From assembly GCA_947500505.1 (NCBI GenBank), contig CANMSL010000011.1, forward strand, positions 82,178 through 146,177: a DNA stretch of 64,000 nucleotides. The letters are read 5' to 3'. Source of the DNA: an uncultured Aquimarina sp. Its GTDB lineage: Bacteria; Bacteroidota; Bacteroidia; Flavobacteriales; Flavobacteriaceae. This document shows, in pieces, positions 1 to 8,036 of this stretch (position 1 is the stretch's first letter; every line of letters starts with the position of its first letter). A program made the translations under genes and the position numbers. The notes beneath the pieces were generated by a model. It did not search any database. It was given only the letters and a program-made list of their open reading frames with translations, and had not been told where the DNA came from.

Positions 1-1
1 G

Positions 2-736
2 GATGATATGGATAGTTCAGAAACTGCCCTTACTGCAAAGATCGATGATGGTGCTGAAGTGCTGAGCGACTTGACTTTACAAGGCTTTGAGGACGAAGAA
101 GGTCTGGCTAAAAATGGGAATAACCGTTTTTTACCTGATTGTGCAATAGTAACTGTAGAATTGACTAGCACTTCCAAAAATGTAATGATTGATTTTGGTG
201 CAGACGGATGTGAGGTAAGAAGTGGACATATTGTAAGAGGAAAAATTCTAATGTCTTATGAGCTTACTATTGAAGCTATGTCTTTAGAAATCAATTACAG
301 TCTGGAAAATTTCTTTATTGATGATGTACAGTTTGATGGATCAAGAACAATAACAAGACTTAAGTCTAATGAAAATGGTAACCCGCAGTATTCAATGAAC
401 TTTGATTTTGCAGTGACTTTTGCCGATGGGACGCAAGCTTCGAGGACAGGTGCTAAAACTAGAGAATGGGTTGAGGGGGCATTTAATGACAATTGGGGAG
501 ATAATGTTTTCTTGATTAATGGTTCCTGGGAAACCAATTTCGCGAATGGGAATGCGCATAATACTACCATCACTACTCCTTTACGTCGTGAAGCTAGTTG
601 CAGATTTTTAATTAGTGGCACAATAGAACTAGTGAGAACTAACTTCAGTGGAACTTTAGATTATGGTGATGGATCTTGTGATAATAAAGCTTTATTTACC
701 AATACTGATGGAGAGGAAAGAGAGATTTTGTTATAA
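2..736 (+). CDS. Lipoprotein-like secreted protein with GDGxCD end, 5' end cut
   Basis: The reading frame is open to the left edge (two Asp codons precede the first ATG at 8) and there is no signal peptide, so the true start lies outside the window. The visible part has two matching blocks: an early Cys followed by IDFGADGC, and near the end a Cys followed by DYGDGSCD and a DGE-rich tail. The same two-block layout is seen in the lipoprotein at 43624-44481, which ends DFGDGTCD. From this I infer a family of exported, probably lipid-anchored proteins with paired cysteines. Function is unknown. A terminator follows at once, so this is the last gene of its transcript. Confidence 0.65.
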   Translation, partial: DDMDSSETALTAKIDDGAEVLSDLTLQGFEDEEGLAKNGNNRFLPDCAIVTVELTSTSKNVMIDFGADGCEVRSGHIVRGKILMSYELTIEAMSLEINYSLENFFIDDVQFDGSRTITRLKSNENGNPQYSMNFDFAVTFADGTQASRTGAKTREWVEGAFNDNWGDNVFLINGSWETNFANGNAHNTTITTPLRREASCRFLISGTIELVRTNFSGTLDYGDGSCDNKALFTNTDGEEREILL

Positions 737-771
737 GAAAAGAACTAACTATAATAGATTTGAATAATTAT

Positions 772-803
772 AAGTGTCTTCTTGATTAGAAGGCACTTTT
801 TTT
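772..803 (+). terminator. Intrinsic terminator of the first gene
   Basis: An 11-bp stem (aagtgtcttct with agaaggcactt, one G-T pair) and a 5-nt loop are followed by a T run, 36 bases after the stop codon. Confidence 0.8.
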
Positions 804-858
804 ATGAATATTTATAGGTACAACAGGAAAAAGATAAAATAATCAGTAATTGGTTTGT

Positions 859-886
859 TAAAAAAACCCGGTTTTTACCGGGTTTG
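859..886 (-). terminator. Intrinsic terminator of accD
   Basis: A perfect 9-bp stem (aaacccggt / accgggttt) has a 4-nt loop. Read on the minus strand it ends in a T run, and it sits 30 bases downstream of the accD stop codon. Confidence 0.8.
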
Positions 887-915
887 GGAATATCATATTT
901 TAAAATATAGTAAAT

Positions 916-1776
916 CTAATTGGAAGATAAAGGTCTGTTAAGAATCAGATCCAGATATAAATTTATTTTTTCTTTTAGGTTTTGTCTTGGGGTAATAAAA
1001 TCAAGGAATCCATGTTCTTTCAGGAATTCTGCAGTCTGGAAACCTTCCGGTAATTCTTTTCCTGTAGTATCCCTAACAACACGAGGACCTGCAAATCCAA
1101 TCAGTGCTCTGGGTTCTGCAATATTGATATCGCCTAGCATAGCAAAAGAAGCAGTTGTACCTCCTGTAGTCGGATCTGTACATAAAGAAATATAAGGGAT
1201 ACCGGCATCTGCTAACTGAGCAAGTTTGGCAGAAGTTTTAGCTAATTGCATTAAGGATAATGCCGCCTCCATCATACGGGCTCCTCCGGATTTTGAAATA
1301 ATCATAAAAGGAATTTTGTGCTTAAGAGAATAATCTGCTGCTCTTGCGATTTTTTCTCCAACTACGCTACCCATAGAACCTCCGATAAATGAAAAATCCA
1401 TACACGCGATTACAAGATCATTACCGTTAGATTTTCCAACAGCTGTTCTAACAGCGTCTTTTAGGTTAGTTTTTTCCTGAGCTTCTTTAAGACGATCAGT
1501 ATATTTCTTTTTGTCTTCAAATTTAAGAGGATCTTTAGAAGATAAGTTTTTGTCTAATTCTTTATACTTATTATCATCAAAAAGAATTTCAAAATATTCC
1601 TTACTGCCAATTCTTACATGGTATCCATCTTCCGGACTTACGTAAAAGTTTTTTTCCAGTTGTTCTGCGTCAACTATTTTTCCTGTTGGAGACTTATACC
1701 ACAATCCTTTTGGAACATCTTTCTTGTCCTCGGTAGCAGTTTGTATTCCTTTTTGAGTTCTCTTAAACCAAGCCAT
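916..1776 (-). CDS. accD: Acetyl-CoA carboxylase carboxyltransferase subunit beta
   Basis: This is the beta half of the carboxyltransferase that moves the carboxyl group from biotin to acetyl-CoA, the first committed step of fatty acid synthesis, in the cytoplasm. The 286-residue length is normal. The crotonase-like core is clear: DFSFIGGSMGSVVGEKI, SKSGGARMMEA, TDPTTGGTTASFAMLGD, FAGPRVV. The N-terminal region aligns with the family's zinc ribbon (PKGLWYKSPTGK and FYVSPEDGYHVR), but all four zinc-binding Cys positions are replaced by other residues. It lies downstream of fbaA with a terminator between them, so it probably has some independent expression. Confidence 0.95.
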   Translation of the reverse strand: MAWFKRTQKGIQTATEDKKDVPKGLWYKSPTGKIVDAEQLEKNFYVSPEDGYHVRIGSKEYFEILFDDNKYKELDKNLSSKDPLKFEDKKKYTDRLKEAQEKTNLKDAVRTAVGKSNGNDLVIACMDFSFIGGSMGSVVGEKIARAADYSLKHKIPFMIISKSGGARMMEAALSLMQLAKTSAKLAQLADAGIPYISLCTDPTTGGTTASFAMLGDINIAEPRALIGFAGPRVVRDTTGKELPEGFQTAEFLKEHGFLDFITPRQNLKEKINLYLDLILNRPLSSN

Positions 1777-1786
1777 ATATTATTGT

Positions 1787-1828
1787 ATTAAAAAAGCTGA
1801 AACTCTTCGATATTTTGAGTTTCAGCTT
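1787..1828 (-). terminator. Intrinsic terminator between fbaA and accD
   Basis: A 12-bp perfect stem (aagctgaaactc / gagtttcagctt) with an 11-nt loop is followed on the minus strand by a T run. It lies just after the fbaA stop. Confidence 0.8.
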
Positions 1829-1841
1829 GGTTTTTATCCTT

Positions 1842-2909
1842 TTATAATGTGTTTACATTATTTAAATCTTCAAAAGCCTTTTTAAGTCGGTTTTTGAAAG
1901 TAATTTCGCCTTCTCTTAACCATTTTCTTGGGTCGTAGTGTTTTTTGTTAGGTTCATCAGCTCCATCAGGATTACCGATCTGCGTTTTTAAATAATCGAT
2001 CTTACCTGTCATATAATCCCTAATACCTTCACAAAATGCAAATTGAAGATCCGTGTCTATATTCATTTTGATTACACCATATCCAATAGCTTCTCTGATT
2101 TCTTCTAAGGTAGAACCGCTTCCTCCGTGAAATACGAAATCAATGTGGTTATGCTCTACACCGTATTTTTCTGAAACAAATTCTTGAGAATTTTTAAGAA
2201 TTTTTGGAGTTAATTTTACATTACCTGGTTTATAAACGCCGTGAACGTTACCAAATGCTGCGGCAACCGTAAATTTATCACTTACTTTGCTTAATTCCTC
2301 ATACGCATATGCTACTTCTTCTGGCTGGGTATACAATTTAGAATCATCTACATCACTGTTGTCTACTCCATCCTCTTCACCTCCGGTAATTCCAAGTTCA
2401 ATTTCTAAAGTCATACCCATCTTACTCATTCGAGCAAGGTATTCTTTACAAATTTCTATGTTTTCCTCAATAGATTCTTCTGATAGATCGATCATATGTG
2501 AACTGTAAAGAGGTTTTCCAGTTTGTTTATAAAATGCTTCTCCAGCATCTAATAATCCGTCAATCCATGGCAGTAACTTTTTTGCACAGTGGTCAGTATG
2601 CAAAATAACCGGGACACCATAGGCTTCTGCCATTAAGTGTACGTGTCTGGCGCCAGCAGTAGCTCCGGCAATGGCTGCTTTTTGACCTTCATTAGAAAGT
2701 CCTTTTCCTGCATTAAACTGTGCTCCTCCATTAGAGAACTGAATAATAACTGGCGAGTTTAGTTCAGCAGCAGTTTCCAATACGGCATTAATCGAATTAG
2801 ATCCAATTACATTTACCGCTGGTAAGGCGAATGCTTTTTCTTTGGCATAATTAAAAATAGCCTGTACTTCGTCTCCTGTAGCAACTCCTGGTTTGATGTT
2901 GTGACTCAT
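1842..2909 (-). CDS. fbaA: Class II fructose-bisphosphate aldolase
   Basis: This zinc-dependent aldolase interconverts fructose 1,6-bisphosphate with dihydroxyacetone phosphate and glyceraldehyde 3-phosphate in glycolysis and gluconeogenesis. At 355 residues it matches the E. coli FbaA-type (class IIA) length. Visible motifs are HTDHCAKK (catalytic Asp and zinc His), EIELGITGGEEDGVD, FGNVHGVYKPGNV and the phosphate-binding FHGGSGS and NIDTD segments. A TAnnTTTG promoter element stands 26 bases upstream of the start codon, and a strong terminator follows the stop. Confidence 0.96.
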   Translation of the reverse strand: MSHNIKPGVATGDEVQAIFNYAKEKAFALPAVNVIGSNSINAVLETAAELNSPVIIQFSNGGAQFNAGKGLSNEGQKAAIAGATAGARHVHLMAEAYGVPVILHTDHCAKKLLPWIDGLLDAGEAFYKQTGKPLYSSHMIDLSEESIEENIEICKEYLARMSKMGMTLEIELGITGGEEDGVDNSDVDDSKLYTQPEEVAYAYEELSKVSDKFTVAAAFGNVHGVYKPGNVKLTPKILKNSQEFVSEKYGVEHNHIDFVFHGGSGSTLEEIREAIGYGVIKMNIDTDLQFAFCEGIRDYMTGKIDYLKTQIGNPDGADEPNKKHYDPRKWLREGEITFKNRLKKAFEDLNNVNTL

Positions 2910-2934
2910 AATTTACTTTTAGTTAATAAGCCTA

Positions 2935-2942
2935 CAAAAATA
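2935..2942 (-). promoter_or_regulatory. TAnnTTTG promoter element of fbaA
   Basis: On the minus strand it reads TATTTTTG, an exact match to the Bacteroidota -7 element. It predicts a leader of about 20 nt. No TTG at the -33 position is evident. Confidence 0.6.
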
Positions 2943-2995
2943 GTAAAATAATACGGAATGAATTTTATATTTAAATACGAAAAACGAGATTGATT

Positions 2996-5560
2996 TTAGA
3001 AAGGATAGTTAATTCCAAAATTATAGACGGCTTCAGAAAAATTGTAACCTTTGAACCATCTTTGATCCTCTATTCTGGCAGGATTAAACGTTTTGAAACC
3101 TAAATCAAGCCTTACAACAAAAAAATCAAAATCGTACCGTATACCAAGTCCACTACCCACTGCGATTTCCTGAAGATCATCCCATTGAGAAAAAACAGCA
3201 TCTTCTTCCTCGACATTGTCCAGTACATTCCAGATGTTTCCGGCATCAATAAAGAAAGCACCATTCAGATCTCCCAGAATTTTATATCTAAGTTCTGCAT
3301 TTACTGCCAGTTTCATATTAGCTTCATTAAACTCGTTTCTTCCTCCGCTACTTCCCGGGCCTAAATCATACGGTAACCAGGCACGGTTGTCATTAGGTCC
3401 TCCACCAAAAAAACTACGTGCGAACGGAATGCTATTGGCGTTTCCGTAAGGTATTGCAATCCCGCCAAAGGCTCTAAAAGCCAAAACACTTTTCCTGCCC
3501 AGATTCCAATGTTTTATATAGTCTAACTCTGTTTTTGCATACTGAGAAAATTCAACCCCAAAAACTTCAAAGCGATTATTAGAATTCTCCTTTAATCCTG
3601 TTAGATTGGAAACAGTATTTAAAACGTTACCGGCAAATTCGATTTTAGCTCTAAATCTTGAAAAATCCTCATCATACAGATTTTCTCTATTATTTTTTAG
3701 ATATGTATAGCTAGATGCAAAAATCAGGTTGTCTTCAGTTAATCGTTCTTTTCGCTCATTAATATTTCTAATTTCCTGTAGTTGATCAGGAGTTAAATCA
3801 GCATTCGGTGTTTCTCCTAGTGACTGAGCTATGAAGCTGTTAGCACCAACAGGAACAGACAATATACTTTGATCGGTATTTTCCTGATCAAAGAAAGGAG
3901 AACTGGGATTCAATACTTCTGTTGCAATATTATTAAGTCTACCAAAAGAATTAGAGTACACGTTAAAATAATTACCTGTATTGAGATTGCGAACATATTG
4001 CACGTTCACTAAATCAATCTGATGGGTCAATTTTGTACTTGGTTTCCATAGGTAGTTAAATATTCCAGATGCATTTTGCTTGTCAAGCCCAATGTTTTGT
4101 TGTGTATTAATTCCGAAAATCAAGTTGGTGGTGGGGGACATATATTTCGGAATTATCTTTCTTGTTTGTAGAGGAAAAATTATTTTAGGAAATGATAATT
4201 TAAGATCAACTCCAATTTCAGAAATGTCGAAAAACTGTCCGTCTGGATCTACCGGATCTTTTGATGAACCCACACTTCCTCTTACAGAAATTTCGAAAAT
4301 TTCTGCACCTCCAAAAACATTTCTTATCAAATAAGATCCGCTAAAACCAATACCAAAAACCTGGATGTTTGATGTGGAGATATCAAACTCCACATTAGTA
4401 CTATATTTTTTTCTGGGAGTTAATAAAACATTAGCAATAAGATCCGTTCCGTCTGGGTTATCCGGATCTATACTATACCTTATATTAGGATATTTAAAAG
4501 TTCTTAAATTGTTAATCTGATTATAGGTTAGTGTGCGATCATTATCTCTAAAAATTTCTCCGGGTGTAATTAGGACCGAGTTTGCAATTGCTTTACGGGT
4601 ATATCTAAGCTTGTCGTAACTATAGATATTATATCCATTGTAGGTGACACTATCTTTTGGTTTTTCGTTTTTGTTTTTATAAGAGTAGTCTGTAAATACA
4701 TTTACTTTGCTTATTTTGTGTACCCGAAAAGGAACTCTTTTTGTCTGTTCCCCTTCTGTAATCCGTCTATTTTTGATAAGTAAATTAAGTTGTATTTTTT
4801 GATCTGTGTTTACAGTATCCGCGTCAAATTTTATATACTCCTTTTCGAAATGATACAACCCGGAATTTCTGAATAACCTGGTTAATCTTTCTCTCTCTGA
4901 TTCTATATCCAGGGTTCTATATTGTTTACCCGAAATTATGGCGGATTTATCCTGGTTCAGCCTGTAAATGGAGTCGGTATCTTTCGATGCTATTTTGGTA
5001 GTAAGAGAATCAATGAAATAAGGTTGATGAGGTTTTATATAGTACGAGATTGAAGCTCTCTGGTCACTTTTACGATTTATTTTATAGTCTGTTTCTACAT
5101 TAAACCAACCGTTATTCCAGTAATAAGATTGCAATCTTTTGATTGAACGTTTTGCTTTTGATTCGTCCAGAATAACAGGAGCTTCTCCAGCTTTTTTAAG
5201 CCAATTGTTAACACCGGCATATCCAACTCCTAATCTAGTTACTTGTTTTTTAGATAAAAAATTGTTGAGTTTTCTTTCTCTTTTAGGATTTTTTTGTAAC
5301 CAACTTTGATAAGAAGAGTCCGGATGTACCTTAGCAAGATTATACAAGTGAAGTCTAAAGGGAGTCCAGACAAATTTTGAATTGGGTTTTTGGTATAATT
5401 GATTCTCTATTTTAACTTCATTAGTTTTAACACTATCAACAAAAATTTCATTATCCGTTAAAAGAAATTTATCTTCTGGAACTCTTTTAATAACATTACA
5501 TGAAATTAAAAAAATTGTAGTTACTGTAACAAATACTATTTTTGTGAGCAGGTGTTTCAA
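2996..5560 (-). CDS. tamL: TamL-type BamA/TamA-family outer membrane lipoprotein
   Basis: The 854-residue protein begins with a lipoprotein signal (FLISC, Cys21 as the lipidated residue). It continues with POTRA-like segments (about 25-400, including RLQSYYWNNGWFNVETDY) and ends in an Omp85-type beta-barrel, with FFGGGPNDNRAWLPYDLGPG followed by RYKILGDLNGAFFIDAGNIW and a final aromatic-rich strand ending in Phe. TamA is normally not lipidated; the lipidated form is the Bacteroidota variant called TamL, thought to insert or move envelope components at the outer membrane. The gene is divergent from the TrmH-type gene and shares a very short promoter region with it. The specific TamL name is inferred from the lipobox, barrel and length. 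Confidence 0.82.
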   Translation of the reverse strand: MKHLLTKIVFVTVTTIFLISCNVIKRVPEDKFLLTDNEIFVDSVKTNEVKIENQLYQKPNSKFVWTPFRLHLYNLAKVHPDSSYQSWLQKNPKRERKLNNFLSKKQVTRLGVGYAGVNNWLKKAGEAPVILDESKAKRSIKRLQSYYWNNGWFNVETDYKINRKSDQRASISYYIKPHQPYFIDSLTTKIASKDTDSIYRLNQDKSAIISGKQYRTLDIESERERLTRLFRNSGLYHFEKEYIKFDADTVNTDQKIQLNLLIKNRRITEGEQTKRVPFRVHKISKVNVFTDYSYKNKNEKPKDSVTYNGYNIYSYDKLRYTRKAIANSVLITPGEIFRDNDRTLTYNQINNLRTFKYPNIRYSIDPDNPDGTDLIANVLLTPRKKYSTNVEFDISTSNIQVFGIGFSGSYLIRNVFGGAEIFEISVRGSVGSSKDPVDPDGQFFDISEIGVDLKLSFPKIIFPLQTRKIIPKYMSPTTNLIFGINTQQNIGLDKQNASGIFNYLWKPSTKLTHQIDLVNVQYVRNLNTGNYFNVYSNSFGRLNNIATEVLNPSSPFFDQENTDQSILSVPVGANSFIAQSLGETPNADLTPDQLQEIRNINERKERLTEDNLIFASSYTYLKNNRENLYDEDFSRFRAKIEFAGNVLNTVSNLTGLKENSNNRFEVFGVEFSQYAKTELDYIKHWNLGRKSVLAFRAFGGIAIPYGNANSIPFARSFFGGGPNDNRAWLPYDLGPGSSGGRNEFNEANMKLAVNAELRYKILGDLNGAFFIDAGNIWNVLDNVEEEDAVFSQWDDLQEIAVGSGLGIRYDFDFFVVRLDLGFKTFNPARIEDQRWFKGYNFSEAVYNFGINYPF

Positions 5561-5579
5561 TCGAAATTCATTATTGTGT

Positions 5580-5608
5580 CAAAAATACATTATTTGTATG
5601 GTTAGCAA
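5580..5608 (-). promoter_or_regulatory. Promoter of tamL (TTG-18-TATTTTTG)
   Basis: On the minus strand TTG (5606-5608) is followed by 18 nt and then TATTTTTG (5580-5587), matching both parts of the Bacteroidota housekeeping promoter. It overlaps the first codons of the divergent methyltransferase gene. Confidence 0.65.
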
Positions 5609-6329
5609 AAACCAAAAGAAATTAATAAATAGTTTATATCAAAAAAAATACCGAAAACAACATGGATTGTTTGTTGCAGAAGGAAAAAAGGTGATTAATG
5701 AATTATTAGAATCAAATTTAGAGCTTCATTCTCTTTTTGCACTGGACACTTCTTATTTTGAAACTTCAAAGGACAAAGCCATTGTGGTAACAGAAAAAGA
5801 GTTAAAAAGTATAAGCTTTTTAACTACACCTCAGTTTGCGTTGGCTATATTTTATATTCCTGAAGTTAAACCGGTAAGAGATAAAGAATTAATTTTAGCT
5901 TTGGATGATATTAGGGATCCGGGAAATCTGGGGACTATAATTAGGTTGTGTGATTGGTTTGGCATCAGTAGTTTAGTGTGTTCTGAACAAACCGTAGATT
6001 GCTTTAATCCAAAAGTGATACAAGCTACTATGGGTTCTGTTACAAGAGTGAATATTATCTACACTGACTTACAGGATTTTCTTGCTTCTTTAGATAAAGA
6101 AACTCCCATATACGGAACTTTTATGGAAGGTGATATAATTTATAAGGAACAACTTACTCATAGAAGTATTATTGTAATGGGTAACGAAGCTAATGGGATT
6201 TCACAGGAAATAGAACAATTAGTGTCTAAAAAAATAAGGATCCCCAGATTCGGAAAAACCCAAAAGACAGAAAGCCTAAATGTAGCAACAGCAACAGCTA
6301 TTGTTCTTAATGAGTTTAAAAGGAATTAA
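5598..6329 (+). CDS. TrmH/SpoU-family RNA methyltransferase
   Basis: This is a SPOUT-class enzyme that 2'-O-methylates ribose in rRNA or tRNA; the exact target cannot be read from sequence. An N-terminal substrate-binding part (KKYRKQHGLFVAEGKKVI) precedes the three SPOUT motifs: LALDDIRDPGNLGTIIRLCD, VMGNEANGIS, and SLNVATATAIVLNEF at the C-terminus. I chose the ATG at 5598 (243 residues) because the family begins close to this point and the upstream in-frame ATG at 5544 would lie inside tamL. It converges on porT with a 13-base gap. Confidence 0.9.
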   Translation: MVSKNQKKLINSLYQKKYRKQHGLFVAEGKKVINELLESNLELHSLFALDTSYFETSKDKAIVVTEKELKSISFLTTPQFALAIFYIPEVKPVRDKELILALDDIRDPGNLGTIIRLCDWFGISSLVCSEQTVDCFNPKVIQATMGSVTRVNIIYTDLQDFLASLDKETPIYGTFMEGDIIYKEQLTHRSIIVMGNEANGISQEIEQLVSKKIRIPRFGKTQKTESLNVATATAIVLNEFKRN

Positions 6330-6342
6330 ACTTCACTAAATT

Positions 6343-7065
6343 CTATTGAAAGGTAAAGTTTATAAAAATTCCTCTGGAGGACATTTTGTCTATTGCAGCC
6401 GTATACGGGCTATTAGGATCATTATCACGAACCAATTCATCAGACATAGCGAAAACCCCCCTTATTGAAGGTGTAAATTTAAAATAAAACAAGTAAAAAT
6501 CAATTCCAAATCCAAGTTCGTAATAATTAGTATTGGTTTTGGTCCTAAACTGTCCTACACTATTATCATCGGGATTATCCTCGTTACTTGATAAGTTGAT
6601 AGATGTAGATATACCTCCAACGATAAATGGTTTAAAGTTGTTAAGTCGTTTAGTAGAGATTTTTAATAATAGAGGTATGTGAACATATGTTGATGTAACT
6701 TCCCTGAATCTCTGTGAATCCTGAAAATCAGGACCGGTAAATGTTAGGTCTCTGCGTACAAATGATACTTGAGGTTCCAGCCTAAGATCCAGATAATCGT
6801 TAATTCTTAGGTTACCTAATAGTCCTACATTGAATCCTATCGACTTAGCAACCTGTATATCCCCATCCAGAAATGGCTCTTCTCCTTCTGGTGTAGCTTT
6901 GTAGTCAAAATTGAAATCGTAACTGTTAAATCCAAGAATGTACCCCCAACTTAATCTGGGTTTATCATAATTCTGAAGGTTTCTAACTCGTTCCTTAGAA
7001 AATAATTGTGCACTAACATTCTGAGTGCATACGATAACAGCTATGGCTATAAAAACTCTTTTCAT
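6343..7065 (-). CDS. porT: PorT/SprT-like outer membrane protein of type IX secretion
   Basis: The protein has a cleavable signal peptide (MKRVFIAIAVIVCTQNVSAQ) and a predicted small beta-barrel: alternating short strands, GYILGFNSYDFNFDY, LRLEPQVSFVRRDLTF, YYELGFGIDFYLFYFKFTPS, and a C-terminal INFTFQ. PorT is required for type IX secretion and gliding in Bacteroidota. The start at 7065 is preferred because it gives a complete signal peptide and stands one base after the ubiE stop. The ubiE-porT-trmH-tamL order is, as I recall, common in Flavobacteriia, which supports PorT over a generic outer membrane beta-barrel. Confidence 0.82.
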   Translation of the reverse strand: MKRVFIAIAVIVCTQNVSAQLFSKERVRNLQNYDKPRLSWGYILGFNSYDFNFDYKATPEGEEPFLDGDIQVAKSIGFNVGLLGNLRINDYLDLRLEPQVSFVRRDLTFTGPDFQDSQRFREVTSTYVHIPLLLKISTKRLNNFKPFIVGGISTSINLSSNEDNPDDNSVGQFRTKTNTNYYELGFGIDFYLFYFKFTPSIRGVFAMSDELVRDNDPNSPYTAAIDKMSSRGIFINFTFQ

Positions 7066-7066
7066 A

Positions 7067-7795
7067 TTATTTTGTGGCTGTATAAATTGTGGCAACGCCA
7101 AAAGTTTGCGGTTTGTCCTCGACTTCTATAAACCCGATTTTTCTCAAAATATTGTTGAAAGCATCTCCATATGGAAAAGCAGCAGCACTTTCGCTTAGAT
7201 ATGCGTATGCAGATCTGTCTTTAGAAAAGATCTTGCCAATTAAAGGTAAAATTTTTGATGAGTATAGTTTATATCCTTGTTTATAAGGGGTTTTGGTGGG
7301 TACAGAAGTTTCTAAAACTACAAATATACCTCCTGGTTTCAATACTCTGTAAATCTCCGAAAGCCCCTGCTCTAAATCTTCAAAATTTCGTACACCAAAG
7401 GCTACAGTTATAGCATCAAAATAACCATCAGGATATGGCAGGCTTTCTCCATCACCTTTTACCATTGAGATTATTTGGTCTAATTTTTTTGTATTTACTT
7501 TGTTCGTGCCTACAGCCAACATCCCGGCAGAGATGTCCAACCCGATAATTTCCGAAGCACCAGTTTTGGCAAGGTTGATTGCAAGATCCCCTGTTCCCGT
7601 AGCAACATCCAGAATTCTGTTAGGTTGAGAGCTTGTTACAATCTTAACCACTTTTCTACGCCATTTTACATCAATCCCAAAAGAAATTACCCTGTTTAAA
7701 CCATCATAATTACCCGAAATAGTATCAAACATCTCAGTAACCTGTTGTTTTTTGGTAGTGTCTTTATTTTTATATGGCGTTATCTTTTCCGACAT
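7067..7795 (-). CDS. ubiE: Demethylmenaquinone methyltransferase (UbiE/MenG)
   Basis: This SAM-dependent C-methyltransferase performs the last step of menaquinone synthesis. Flavobacteriia normally use menaquinone, so the MenG role is expected. Seen are the family start VTEMFDTISGNYDGLNRVIS, SAM motif I LDVATGTGDLAI, the acidic GLDIS, FGVRNFEDLEQGL and the post-motif VLKPGG. The 242-residue length is usual. Its stop codon is one base from the porT start, so the two genes are probably translationally coupled. The downstream nqr genes at 26-32 kb would use the quinone made here. Confidence 0.94.
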   Translation of the reverse strand: MSEKITPYKNKDTTKKQQVTEMFDTISGNYDGLNRVISFGIDVKWRRKVVKIVTSSQPNRILDVATGTGDLAINLAKTGASEIIGLDISAGMLAVGTNKVNTKKLDQIISMVKGDGESLPYPDGYFDAITVAFGVRNFEDLEQGLSEIYRVLKPGGIFVVLETSVPTKTPYKQGYKLYSSKILPLIGKIFSKDRSAYAYLSESAAAFPYGDAFNNILRKIGFIEVEDKPQTFGVATIYTATK

Positions 7796-7810
7796 TCAAA
7801 AAAATTTAGG

Positions 7811-7818
7811 CAAATATA
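7811..7818 (-). promoter_or_regulatory. TAnnTTTG promoter element of ubiE-porT
   Basis: On the minus strand it reads TATATTTG, ending 16 bases before the ubiE start codon. It predicts a leader of roughly 10 nt. Confidence 0.6.
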
Positions 7819-7898
7819 CATTTTTGATATGGATCGTAAGAATAGATTACTATTTAGTTGTGATCGTTGGATTATTTTATCAGTTTATGAAATTCCAC

Positions 7899-8036
7899 TA
7901 TCTTTGTAAGCTTTTACTTTTTGACAGGAAATTTTTACCCAATTTAAACGGGTATTTTTACTGAAGTTTAATTTTATCTTTTGATAATACACATTTAAAA
8001 ATAACAGATGAAGCAAGTGCTAAAAAGCGTAACTAT
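7899..8036 (+). promoter_or_regulatory. Promoter element and long leader of trkAH
   Basis: TATCTTTG at 7899-7906 matches the -7 consensus. If used, the mRNA leader is about 125 nt, long compared with other genes here. The leader holds a small hairpin (taccc ... gggta, near 7938-7957) followed by a T run. A second near-match (tatctttt, about 7976) could be a closer promoter. Confidence 0.4.

Noticed and set aside
5544..5597. Upstream start for the TrmH-type methyltransferase
   Set aside because: It would begin inside tamL and add a non-family N-terminus; ATG at 5598 matches the family.
7752..7964. Plus-strand ORF between ubiE and trkA
   Set aside because: It is low-complexity, overlaps the ubiE 5' end and promoter, and has no recognisable features.
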